Assembly (NCBI GenBank): GCA_021798135.1
Contig: JAJZYI010000150.1
Span: 1 to 7,979, forward strand
Reading direction: 5' to 3'
DNA length: 7,979 nt
Origin: Actinomycetes bacterium
GTDB lineage: Bacteria > Actinomycetota > Acidimicrobiia > Acidimicrobiales > UBA8190
Shown piece by piece: positions 1-6,365 of this stretch. Position numbers and translations under genes: made by a program. The stretch's first letter is position 1. Each line of letters opens with the position of its first letter. Under the pieces are notes generated by a model. The model was not told the DNA's origin and ran no database searches. It saw only the letters and a list, made by a program, of their open reading frames with translations.

Positions 1-94
1 GCGCGGGTGGCCGCGACCGCCGGCCGGGCCGGCGAGGACCCGGCGCCCGCGGGTGGCCGGCAGCCGGCCTCTCGGTGGTGCCCGCCCGCCCGGC

Positions 95-100
95 TATGCT
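95..100 (+). promoter_or_regulatory. Possible -10 box (TATGCT) for rplY-pth
   Basis: TATGCT is the best match to a sigma-70-type -10 element (TANNNT) upstream of rplY, and it sits in an otherwise almost AT-free stretch. It would place the transcript start near 107 and give a leader of about 125 nt. No convincing -35 hexamer lies 16-18 nt upstream, so this rests on one short motif. Confidence 0.35.
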
Positions 101-143
101 GCTCGCTTCGGCAGACGTGCTCGTCGCGCGTCCGCCGGAGCGC

Positions 144-157
144 CACCGGCGCCGGTG
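144..157. repeat. Perfect 14-nt palindrome in the rplY leader
   Basis: CACCGGC is followed directly by its reverse complement GCCGGTG. In RNA it could form only a short stem with a small loop; in DNA it has the symmetry of a dimer-binding site. Short GC palindromes occur by chance at this base composition, so function is uncertain. Confidence 0.25.
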
Positions 158-221
158 CGACCTGCAGCAGTGCCCTCGCGGGCCGAGCCGGGCGCCGACC
201 GACCACCCGCAGCACACCGTC

Positions 222-226
222 AGGAG
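222..226 (+). promoter_or_regulatory. Ribosome binding site of rplY (AGGAG)
   Basis: AGGAG lies 5 nt before the ATG at 232, a normal Shine-Dalgarno spacing. It decides the start of rplY and excludes the open-frame extension upstream. It contrasts with mfd and the lipoprotein gene, which have no such site. Confidence 0.8.
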
Positions 227-231
227 TCCCC

Positions 232-846
232 ATGGCCGAGATCACGTTGCGAGCCACCGCAGGCAGGGGCATCGGCTCGTCCGAAGCCCGCCGGCTGCGC
301 CGCGAGGGGCAGATCCCCGCCGTGGTGTACGGGCACGGCATGGAGGCGATCGCCGTCGCCGTCTCCAAGCGCGACCTGCGCACGGTGCTCGGCACGGACG
401 CCGGCAGCAACGCCGTGCTGTCGCTGCACATCGGGGGCGACCGCTACCTTGCCCTCGCCCGCGAGATCCAGCGTCACCCGGTGCGCGGGACTGTCGTCCA
501 CGTCGACTTCCAGGTGGTGGACCCCGACGAGGCGGTCTCGGCCGACGTGCCGGTCGTGCTCGTCGGCGAGGCGACCGCGGTGGCGCACGGCGACGGGATC
601 GTCGACCAGCAGCTGTTCACGCTCACGGTGCAGGCGACGCCGTCGCGGATCCCGTCGAGCATCGAGGTGGACGTGAGCGGGCTGACGATCGGTGGCGCCG
701 TCCGCGTGGCCGAGGTGGTCCTGCCGCCGGGCGTGACCACCGACGTCGACCCGGAGACGACCGTCGTCCACGGTGCGCCGCCGCGGGTGCAGGCGCGGGC
801 CGAGGGCGCGGCGGAGGGTGCCGAGGCCGCCGCAGCGGAGGGGTAG
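232..846 (+). CDS. rplY: 50S ribosomal protein L25/general stress protein Ctc
   Basis: Encodes a 204-residue long-form L25 (Ctc/TL5 type), which binds 5S rRNA in the central protuberance of the large ribosomal subunit. The N-terminal 5S-binding domain covers about residues 1-92 and has the typical REGQIPAVVYGHG segment near 24-36, after a basic ARRLRR stretch. The C-terminal TL5 beta domain, about 97-188, includes VPVVLVGEA and DVSGL. The tail is Ala/Glu-rich low complexity, common in GC-rich relatives. The ATG start is supported by AGGAG 5 nt upstream and by homology beginning at MAEITL. In Bacillus the equivalent gene ctc is stress-induced and precedes pth, as here. The last codons contain GGAGGGG, which could serve translation of the next gene. 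Confidence 0.95.
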   Translation: MAEITLRATAGRGIGSSEARRLRREGQIPAVVYGHGMEAIAVAVSKRDLRTVLGTDAGSNAVLSLHIGGDRYLALAREIQRHPVRGTVVHVDFQVVDPDEAVSADVPVVLVGEATAVAHGDGIVDQQLFTLTVQATPSRIPSSIEVDVSGLTIGGAVRVAEVVLPPGVTTDVDPETTVVHGAPPRVQARAEGAAEGAEAAAAEG

Positions 847-872
847 GCCCTGGTCCGGCTGCCCGCCAGGGC
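847..872 (+). terminator. Hairpin between rplY and pth (possible attenuator)
   Basis: GCCCTGG (847-853) pairs perfectly with CCAGGGC (866-872) around a 12-nt loop, directly after the rplY stop codon. No T-tract follows. It could be a weak terminator, an attenuator or an RNA-stability element that lowers pth relative to rplY. It would also sequester a possible CTG start codon at 850. The structure is visible but its function is inferred. Confidence 0.35.
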
Positions 873-903
873 GCCTCGCACCGGCGCGTCGGCCGAGGTC
901 CTG

Positions 904-1467
904 GTGGTGGGCCTGGGGAACCCCGGCCGCGAGTACGAGGGGACGCGGCACAACGTCGGCGCCGACGCCGTGCGCCTGCTCGGCGAGCGCCACGGCGAGC
1001 GCCTCCGCGCTGAGAAGGGCCTGCGGGCCGAGGTCGCGCCGTGGCGAGCGGCCCAGGGCCTCGTCGCTCTCGCCGTTCCCTCGACCTACATGAACGACTC
1101 CGGCCTGGCGGTGGCGGCGCTCGTCCGGCGGTTCGGGGTCGCCGACGTCGGCAGGCTCGTCGTCGTCCACGACGAGCTCGACCTCCCGGCCGGCCGGGTG
1201 AAGGTCAAGGCCGGCGGCGGCACGGCCGGCCACAACGGTCTGCGGTCGATCCACGCCCACCTGCACGACACCGGCTACGTCCGCGTCCGCATCGGGATCG
1301 GCAAGCCACCGGGCCGGCAGTCGGGAGCCGACTTCGTCCTGCGCAGGCCCGGCGTTGCCGAGCGCACGCTCCTCGACGTCGCCGTCGAGCGGGCCGCCGA
1401 CGCCGTCGAGAGCATCGTCGCCGAGGGCGTCGACGCCGCCATGACGCGCTTCAACGCAGCGGACTGA
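904..1467 (+). CDS. pth: Aminoacyl (peptidyl)-tRNA hydrolase
   Basis: Encodes Pth, which cleaves the ester bond of peptidyl-tRNA dropped from ribosomes so that tRNA can be reused; it is normally essential and cytoplasmic. From the GTG at 904 the product is 187 residues (family about 190). All hallmark residues are present: GLGNPG with N6, the catalytic His in TRHN (H16), YMNDSG (N64), HDELDLPAG with D90, and the GGGTAGHNGLRSI block with N111. The start is doubtful. GTG 904 has GAGG 5 nt upstream but trims the first beta strand to MVGLGNPG, whereas the frame before it reads AEVLV, as in relatives. No in-frame ATG, GTG or TTG lies between the rplY stop and 904. A CTG at 850, 6 nt after GGAGGGG, would give 205 residues. 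Co-transcribed with rplY, probably. Confidence 0.93.
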   Translation: MVGLGNPGREYEGTRHNVGADAVRLLGERHGERLRAEKGLRAEVAPWRAAQGLVALAVPSTYMNDSGLAVAALVRRFGVADVGRLVVVHDELDLPAGRVKVKAGGGTAGHNGLRSIHAHLHDTGYVRVRIGIGKPPGRQSGADFVLRRPGVAERTLLDVAVERAADAVESIVAEGVDAAMTRFNAAD

Positions 1468-1468
1468 A

Positions 1469-1494
1469 CGCTCGCCCGGACCGCCGGGCGAGCG
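1469..1494 (+). terminator. Terminator-like hairpin after pth
   Basis: CGCTCGCCCGG (1469-1479) and CCGGGCGAGCG (1484-1494) are perfect reverse complements around a 4-nt loop, starting 2 nt after the pth stop codon. No T-tract follows. Such GC-rich stems without a U-tail are common behind actinobacterial genes. Its place between pth and the separate mfd promoter fits an end of the rplY-pth transcript. Confidence 0.7.
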
Positions 1495-1541
1495 GCCGCG
1501 GGTGCGCCGCAGGCGGTGCGGGTCGGGTCGGGTGGCGCCGG

Positions 1542-1547
1542 TACCCT
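1542..1547 (+). promoter_or_regulatory. -10 box (TACCCT) for a leaderless mfd transcript
   Basis: TACCCT matches TANNNT and ends 6 nt before the mfd GTG at 1554, so transcription would begin at or next to the start codon. There is no usable Shine-Dalgarno site at the right distance, which fits leaderless translation. No -35 hexamer is recognisable. The box follows the pth hairpin, so mfd looks like a separate transcription unit. Confidence 0.6.
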
Positions 1548-1553
1548 GTCGAG

Positions 1554-4500
1554 GTGGCCCCCCACCCATCGGCTCCGCTGGCCGACCTGAGCGCGCTGCT
1601 GCGCCGCGATCCCGCCGTCCGGCGGCTGGCCGAGGGCGACGGCACCGCCGCCGTCACCGAAGCTGCGGTGCCAGCGGTGCTGGCGGCCATGCGCACGCCG
1701 GCGGGCGCCGGTCCGCTGCTGGCGGTGACGCCCACCGCGGCCGACGCCGAGCGGGTCGCCCATGACCTGTCGGCGTTCCTGCCCGAGGACGACGTGGAGC
1801 TGTTCCCCGCCTGGGACACGCTGCCGTTCGAGCGGGTCAGCCCGCAGGTGGCGACGATGGGCCAGCGGCTCCGCGTCCTGTGGCGGATGCAGGGCCACGG
1901 CGCGACCGAGCCGATGGGCCCTCCGGCGGTGGTGGTGGCACCGGTGCGGGCGGTGCTGCAGCGGCTGGGACCGCTCGACGAGTGGACGGCGCCGCTCTCA
2001 GTGGCCAAGGGTGAGCAGGTCGACCAGCGCGAGCTGGTCGAGCGCCTGGTCCGCCTGGGGTACCGGCGCGAGTACCAGGTCGAGCACCGCGGCGAGGTCG
2101 CCGTGCGCGGGGGGATCGTCGACGTCTTCCCGGCGTCCGGGGACCTGCCCGTGCGCGTCGACCTGTGGGGCGACGAGGTGGACCGGCTGGCGACGTTCGA
2201 CCCGTCCGACCAGCGCTCGATCGGCGAGATCGACCGGGTCGTGCTGTTCGGCTGCCGAGAGCTGGTGCCCGGCCCCGCCGTCCGCGCCCGCGCCGCCGAG
2301 CTGCTGGCGCAGGCGCCGTGGGGGCGGGCCCAGTGGCAGCGCATCGCGGACGGGGAGCTCTTCGACGGCATCGAGTCGTGGCTGCCGTGGCTGGACGAGG
2401 CCGGCCGGCTCCTGCCGGACCTGCTCGGCCCGTCCGCACGGGTGGTGCTCGTCGACCCGCGCCGGGCCCGCGACCGCGCCGCCGAGCTGCTCCTGGACGA
2501 GACCGCGCTGGCGGACGCCCTGGCCGTGACGTGGGGGGCGACCGAGCCGCCGGCCGGTCCCGGCGACGCTGCCGGTGCTCGGGGCCCGGGGGACGGCGCG
2601 GCTTCGCGGGTGCGTGACGTCACGGAGGGCGCGTCAGCGGGCTTCCCGCGCATGCACCTGCCCTTCGACCGCCTGCTGGCCCACTGTGCCGCCGGGGTGA
2701 CCACCGTCGTCCCGGCGGCCGAGGGGCCGGAGACCGACACCGTCGACGCCCGGGGCTGGGGCGCTGTCCGGCCCGAGCGGAGCGAGCTCGCCTCGCGCGT
2801 CTCGGCGCTGGTCCGTGACGGGTTCACGGTGGTCGTCTGCGCGGAGGGCGCGGGGTCGGCGGAGCGCATGGCCGCCAACCTCGCCGAGGAGGGCGTGGTG
2901 CTGGCCTCCGGCGGCGGGCCGGGTGCCGTGTCGCCGGCGCCGGGCGCGAGGCCGCCGGCGCCCGCCGGCGTGGCCGAGGTGCGGGTGGCGTCGATCGACG
3001 GCGGCTTCGTCGCGGCCACGGCCAAGGTCGCCGTCCTGGCCGAGGCCGACGTGAGCGGCCGCAGGCGGGCGCACCGGAGCGCCCGGGCCCGTGCCCGACC
3101 CGTCGACGGCTTCTTCGACGACCTGTCGCCCGGCGACTTCGTGGTCCACCGCCAGCACGGCGTGGCTCGCTACGCGGGCATGGTGACCCGCACGGTCGGG
3201 GGCGCGGCGCGCGACTACCTGCTCCTGGAGTACCGCGGCGACGACAAGCTGTACCTGCCGTCCGACCAGATCGGCGCGCTGACGCCGTACAGCGGCGGCG
3301 AGTCCCCGTCGCTCAATCGTCTCGGCGGCACCGACTGGCAGCGCACGCGGGCGAAGGCTCGCGCCGCGGTGCGGGCCGTCGCCGAGGAGCTGGTCGCCCT
3401 GTACCGCCGGCGGCTGCAGGTGCCCGGCCACGCCTTCGACGCCGACACGCCGTGGCAGCGCGAGCTCGAGGACGGCTTCGCCTTCGTGGAGACCGCCGAC
3501 CAGCTGCGTGCCGCGGCCGAGGTCAAGGCGGACATGGAGGTGCCCACGCCCATGGACCGCCTCGTCTGCGGCGACGTCGGGTTCGGCAAGACCGAGGTCG
3601 CCATCCGGGCCGTCTTCAAGGCCATCCAGGGCGGCAAGCAGGCGGCGGTGCTGGTGCCCACCACCCTGCTGGCCCAGCAGCACGCCCAGACCTTCGCCGC
3701 CAGGTTCGCCCCGTTCCCGGTGCGGGTCGAGATGCTGTCGCGGTTCCTGACGCCGGCACAGGCCAAGGAGGTCGTCGCCGGCATCGCGGACGGCAGCGTC
3801 GACGTGGTGATCGGCACCCACCGGCTGCTGGCGTCGGGCGTGGCGTTCAAGGACCTCGGGCTCCTGGTCGTGGACGAGGAGCAGCGCTTCGGCGTCACCC
3901 ACAAGGAGGCCATCAAGCAGCTGGCCGCCGGGGTCGACGTGCTCACGCTCACGGCCAGCCCGATCCCGCGCACCCTCGAGATGGCGCTCACCGGGATCCG
4001 GGACCTGTCGCTCATCTCGACCCCGCCCGCCGCCCGCCAGCCGATCCTCACCTACGTCGGCGAGTACGACGAGGCGGCCGTGGTCGAGGCCATCCGCCGC
4101 GAGCTGCTGCGGGAGGGGCAGGTCTTCTTCGTCCACAACTGGGTGCGCGACATCGAGCAGGTGGCCGCGCGCGTCCGCCAGCTCGTCCCCGAGGCCCGCG
4201 TGGCGGTCGCCCACGGGCAGATGGACGAGGGCTCCCTGGAGCAGGTGGTCCTCGACTTCTGGGAGAAGCGCTTCGACGTGCTGGTGTGCACCACGATCAT
4301 CGAGTCGGGGATCGACATGCCGACCGTCAACACCCTGGTGGTCGACCGGGCGGACCGGCTCGGCCTCGGGCAGCTGCACCAGCTCCGAGGCCGGGTCGGG
4401 CGCTCGGGGCAGCGGGCGTACGCGTACCTGCTGCACCCGGCCGACCGCGTCCTGAGCGAGACGGCCTACGAGCGCCTCCGCACCATCGGCGAGCACACCG

Positions 4501-5204
4501 AGCTCGGCAGCGGCTTCAAGATCGCCATGCGGGACCTCGAGATCCGCGGTGCCGGCAACCTGCTGGGCGAGGACCAGTCCGGCCACATCGCCGCCGTCGG
4601 CTACGACCTGTACGTGCAGCTGGTGGCGGAGGCCGTCGCCGAGCTCAAGGGCGAGCCGGTGCGCGCCGGGGCCGACGTCACCATCGACGTGCCGTCGGTG
4701 GCGCACCTGCCGGCCGACTACGTCGAGCGCGAGGACCTCCGCCTCGAGGCCTACCGGCGGCTGGCCGCGGTCCGCGAGGCGTCCGAGGTGGACGACATCC
4801 GCGCCGAGTGGCTCGACCGGTTCGGCCCGCTGCCGCCGCCGGCGCTCGGGCTCCTCGACGTGGCGCAGCTGCGCGTGGAGTGCGTGAGGACGGGCGTCAC
4901 CGAGGTGTCGGCCACCGCCGCGGGCGGCGCGGCGCTGGGGGCCGTCGGCGGCGCGGGGCGGCGGGCCCTCGTGGGCCGGCTGTCGCCCCTCGTCCTCCCG
5001 GCGAGCGCGCAGGTCCGCCTGCGCCGGCTGCACCCCCGTGCGGTGTACAAGGAGGACGGCAACCAGCTGGTCGTCCCGTTGCCTCCCGGCGAGCCACCGG
5101 TGGTGGCGCTGACCGGGCTGCTGCGCCAGCTGGTGCCCCCCGCGGCGGCGGCCGGCTCGGGAGGCCCCCAGCCCGAGTCGTCGGCGGCAGGTGCGCGCCG
5201 GTAG
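1554..5204 (+). CDS. mfd: Transcription-repair coupling factor Mfd
   Basis: Encodes a 1216-residue Mfd (family about 1150-1250), an ATP-driven DNA translocase that pushes stalled RNA polymerase off DNA and recruits UvrA to the lesion. The UvrB-like N-terminal module includes FPAWDTLPFE (84-93) and the GYRREYQVEHRGE region (169-181). The RNA-polymerase-interacting CarD-like domain starts near DDLSPGDFVVHRQHG (522-536). The translocase has Walker A GDVGFGKT (673-680), DEEQ (774-777), TASPIPRTLE (from 800) and motif VI QLRGRVGRS (943-951). The TRG-region segment DLEIRGAGNLLGE lies near 995-1007, and the regulatory C-terminal domain follows at about 1040-1185. Two Ala/Gly/Pro-rich linkers, about 330-362 and 453-471, separate the N-terminal parts. 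The GTG start is chosen for the TACCCT box just upstream and the lack of homology before it. All motor motifs are intact. Confidence 0.97.
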   Translation: MAPHPSAPLADLSALLRRDPAVRRLAEGDGTAAVTEAAVPAVLAAMRTPAGAGPLLAVTPTAADAERVAHDLSAFLPEDDVELFPAWDTLPFERVSPQVATMGQRLRVLWRMQGHGATEPMGPPAVVVAPVRAVLQRLGPLDEWTAPLSVAKGEQVDQRELVERLVRLGYRREYQVEHRGEVAVRGGIVDVFPASGDLPVRVDLWGDEVDRLATFDPSDQRSIGEIDRVVLFGCRELVPGPAVRARAAELLAQAPWGRAQWQRIADGELFDGIESWLPWLDEAGRLLPDLLGPSARVVLVDPRRARDRAAELLLDETALADALAVTWGATEPPAGPGDAAGARGPGDGAASRVRDVTEGASAGFPRMHLPFDRLLAHCAAGVTTVVPAAEGPETDTVDARGWGAVRPERSELASRVSALVRDGFTVVVCAEGAGSAERMAANLAEEGVVLASGGGPGAVSPAPGARPPAPAGVAEVRVASIDGGFVAATAKVAVLAEADVSGRRRAHRSARARARPVDGFFDDLSPGDFVVHRQHGVARYAGMVTRTVGGAARDYLLLEYRGDDKLYLPSDQIGALTPYSGGESPSLNRLGGTDWQRTRAKARAAVRAVAEELVALYRRRLQVPGHAFDADTPWQRELEDGFAFVETADQLRAAAEVKADMEVPTPMDRLVCGDVGFGKTEVAIRAVFKAIQGGKQAAVLVPTTLLAQQHAQTFAARFAPFPVRVEMLSRFLTPAQAKEVVAGIADGSVDVVIGTHRLLASGVAFKDLGLLVVDEEQRFGVTHKEAIKQLAAGVDVLTLTASPIPRTLEMALTGIRDLSLISTPPAARQPILTYVGEYDEAAVVEAIRRELLREGQVFFVHNWVRDIEQVAARVRQLVPEARVAVAHGQMDEGSLEQVVLDFWEKRFDVLVCTTIIESGIDMPTVNTLVVDRADRLGLGQLHQLRGRVGRSGQRAYAYLLHPADRVLSETAYERLRTIGEHTELGSGFKIAMRDLEIRGAGNLLGEDQSGHIAAVGYDLYVQLVAEAVAELKGEPVRAGADVTIDVPSVAHLPADYVEREDLRLEAYRRLAAVREASEVDDIRAEWLDRFGPLPPPALGLLDVAQLRVECVRTGVTEVSATAAGGAALGAVGGAGRRALVGRLSPLVLPASAQVRLRRLHPRAVYKEDGNQLVVPLPPGEPPVVALTGLLRQLVPPAAAAGSGGPQPESSAAGARR

Positions 5205-5207
5205 CAT
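5202..5207 (+). promoter_or_regulatory. -10 box (TAGCAT) overlapping the mfd stop codon
   Basis: TAGCAT fits TANNNT; its first three bases are the mfd TAG stop codon. It ends 9 nt before the GTG at 5217, so the transcript would start within a few bases of the start codon. The 12-nt intergenic gap has no purine-rich Shine-Dalgarno site. No clear -35 is seen. Read-through from mfd is also possible. Confidence 0.5.
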
Positions 5208-5216
5208 GCCCTCCTC

Positions 5217-6365
5217 GTGAGACGTCTCGCTGTCCTGGTCGCCCTGCTGGCTGTCGCCGTCGCCGCCTCCGCATGCACCGGGTCGACCGGTGCGGCCACG
5301 GTGGGTGGCACGTCGATCTCCCGTGCCACGCTGAACGAGCAGCTCGCCGCCATCGTGGACAACGCCGATGCCGGCTGCGTCTTCTCCACGGTGTTCGCGC
5401 CCACGGGAGCGACGATCCCAGGAGCGGGCGAGGGCACGGTGACGTCGGAGGTGGCGTCCACCGAGCTCGACGACCTGGTCGTCGACCGTCTGCTCACCCA
5501 GGACCTCGCCGCGCACGGCCGCGCGATCACGGCCGCGGACCTGCAGGCGGCCCGGGCCGATCTGGCTGCCCAGGTCAGCGGGGCCGTCGCCAGCGCGTCG
5601 CAGAGCGGGTCGCTGCCCGCCCCCTGCCGCTCCCTCTCGGCCAACCCGGTGGCGAGCATGCCGGCCGTCTACGGCGACCAGGTCGTCCACTTCCTGGCCG
5701 CGCAGGAGCAGTTCCGGGCCATGGTCGGCAACGTCGACATCTCGGCCGGGGCGATCGCGCAGTACTACCAGCAGCACCAGGCTGACTTCCGGCAGGTCTG
5801 CCTCCACGTCATCGTGTCGAACAGCCAGGCGGCGGCCCAGCAGGTCCACGCGGCGGTGGCCGGCGGCCAGTCGTTCGCCGCCGCCGCCGGCGGTCCCGGA
5901 GCGGACACCCAGCTCACCCCGCCGAGCGGCCAGATCCCCTGCGAGCTGCCCGCGACCATCACGTCGACGTTCGGCACCGCCCTGTCGGCCGCCATCCTGG
6001 GCGCGTCGCCGGGCCAGCTCCTGGCGCCGGCAGCCTGGACCGACCCGTCGACGGGCGGCGCCTACTGGCTCGTCGTCCGCGTCGACTCGCTGACCGCCCT
6101 GCCGCTCTCGCAGGTCACGTCGACCATCCGCGAGCAGCTGCTGTCGGGGACCAACACGGTCGCGCAGGCCGAGTTCCGCAAGCTCGTCCGCCAGGCCGAC
6201 GTGACGGTCGACGCGCGCTACGGCACCTGGGGTGCCACCGTCGGCCTGCAGCCGCCGGCCACGCCGCCGGCGGCGACCGTGCTCAACCCCGCCGCCAACC
6301 AGGCCGCGCTCGTGCGCGGCCTCCCCGGAGCGGGCGCGGAACCGGTCCACGCGCCGGTCGCGTGA
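5217..6365 (+). CDS. SurA/parvulin-like peptidyl-prolyl isomerase lipoprotein
   Basis: A 382-residue exported lipoprotein, probably a chaperone or peptidyl-prolyl isomerase outside the cytoplasmic membrane. The signal peptide has an RR start, a hydrophobic Leu/Val/Ala core and a lipobox ASAC with the lipidated Cys at 20. A SurA_N-like helical region (about 25-190) opens with the usual AATVGGTSISRATLNEQL pattern. A parvulin-like domain follows (about 190-310), with CLHVIVSN, a run of helix AAAQQVHAAVAGGQSFAAAA and VVRVDSL, but it looks divergent and its activity is uncertain. Four further Cys at 54, 137, 195 and 242 would allow two disulfides. The last 35 residues are Pro/Ala-rich. The GTG start fits the signal peptide. 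It follows mfd by 12 nt and overlaps the MazG-family gene. The fold family is fairly sure; the client proteins are unknown. Confidence 0.8.
   Translation: MRRLAVLVALLAVAVAASACTGSTGAATVGGTSISRATLNEQLAAIVDNADAGCVFSTVFAPTGATIPGAGEGTVTSEVASTELDDLVVDRLLTQDLAAHGRAITAADLQAARADLAAQVSGAVASASQSGSLPAPCRSLSANPVASMPAVYGDQVVHFLAAQEQFRAMVGNVDISAGAIAQYYQQHQADFRQVCLHVIVSNSQAAAQQVHAAVAGGQSFAAAAGGPGADTQLTPPSGQIPCELPATITSTFGTALSAAILGASPGQLLAPAAWTDPSTGGAYWLVVRVDSLTALPLSQVTSTIREQLLSGTNTVAQAEFRKLVRQADVTVDARYGTWGATVGLQPPATPPAATVLNPAANQAALVRGLPGAGAEPVHAPVA

Larger units (their letters stand above)
1..231. other. Non-coding region upstream of rplY
   Basis: I see no supportable gene here. All three + frames stay open, but only because the segment is extremely GC-rich, and none resembles a known protein. 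It holds a near-palindrome at 19-33 (7-base arms around one base), a possible -10 box at 95-100, a perfect 14-nt palindrome at 144-157, and the rplY ribosome binding site at 222-226. In related genomes prs often precedes rplY, but no prs sequence is recognisable in these bases. Confidence 0.6.

Noticed and set aside
19..33. Terminator of an upstream gene
   Set aside because: The 7-base arms leave a one-base centre, so only about 5 bp could pair in RNA, there is no T-tract, and no upstream gene end is visible.
7..231. Upstream extension of rplY in the same open frame
   Set aside because: L25 homology begins exactly at the ATG at 232, which has AGGAG 5 nt upstream; the extension is Arg/Ala/Cys-rich and unlike any L25 N-terminus.
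220..1569. A 449-codon minus-strand open frame over rplY and pth
   Set aside because: It is fully antisense to two conserved genes and its product has no recognisable motif.
3452..5785. A 2.3-kb + strand open frame overlapping mfd in another frame
   Set aside because: It overlaps intact Mfd motor motifs, translates to Arg/Gly/Ala-rich sequence and crosses the mfd stop into the next gene; it is a shadow frame.
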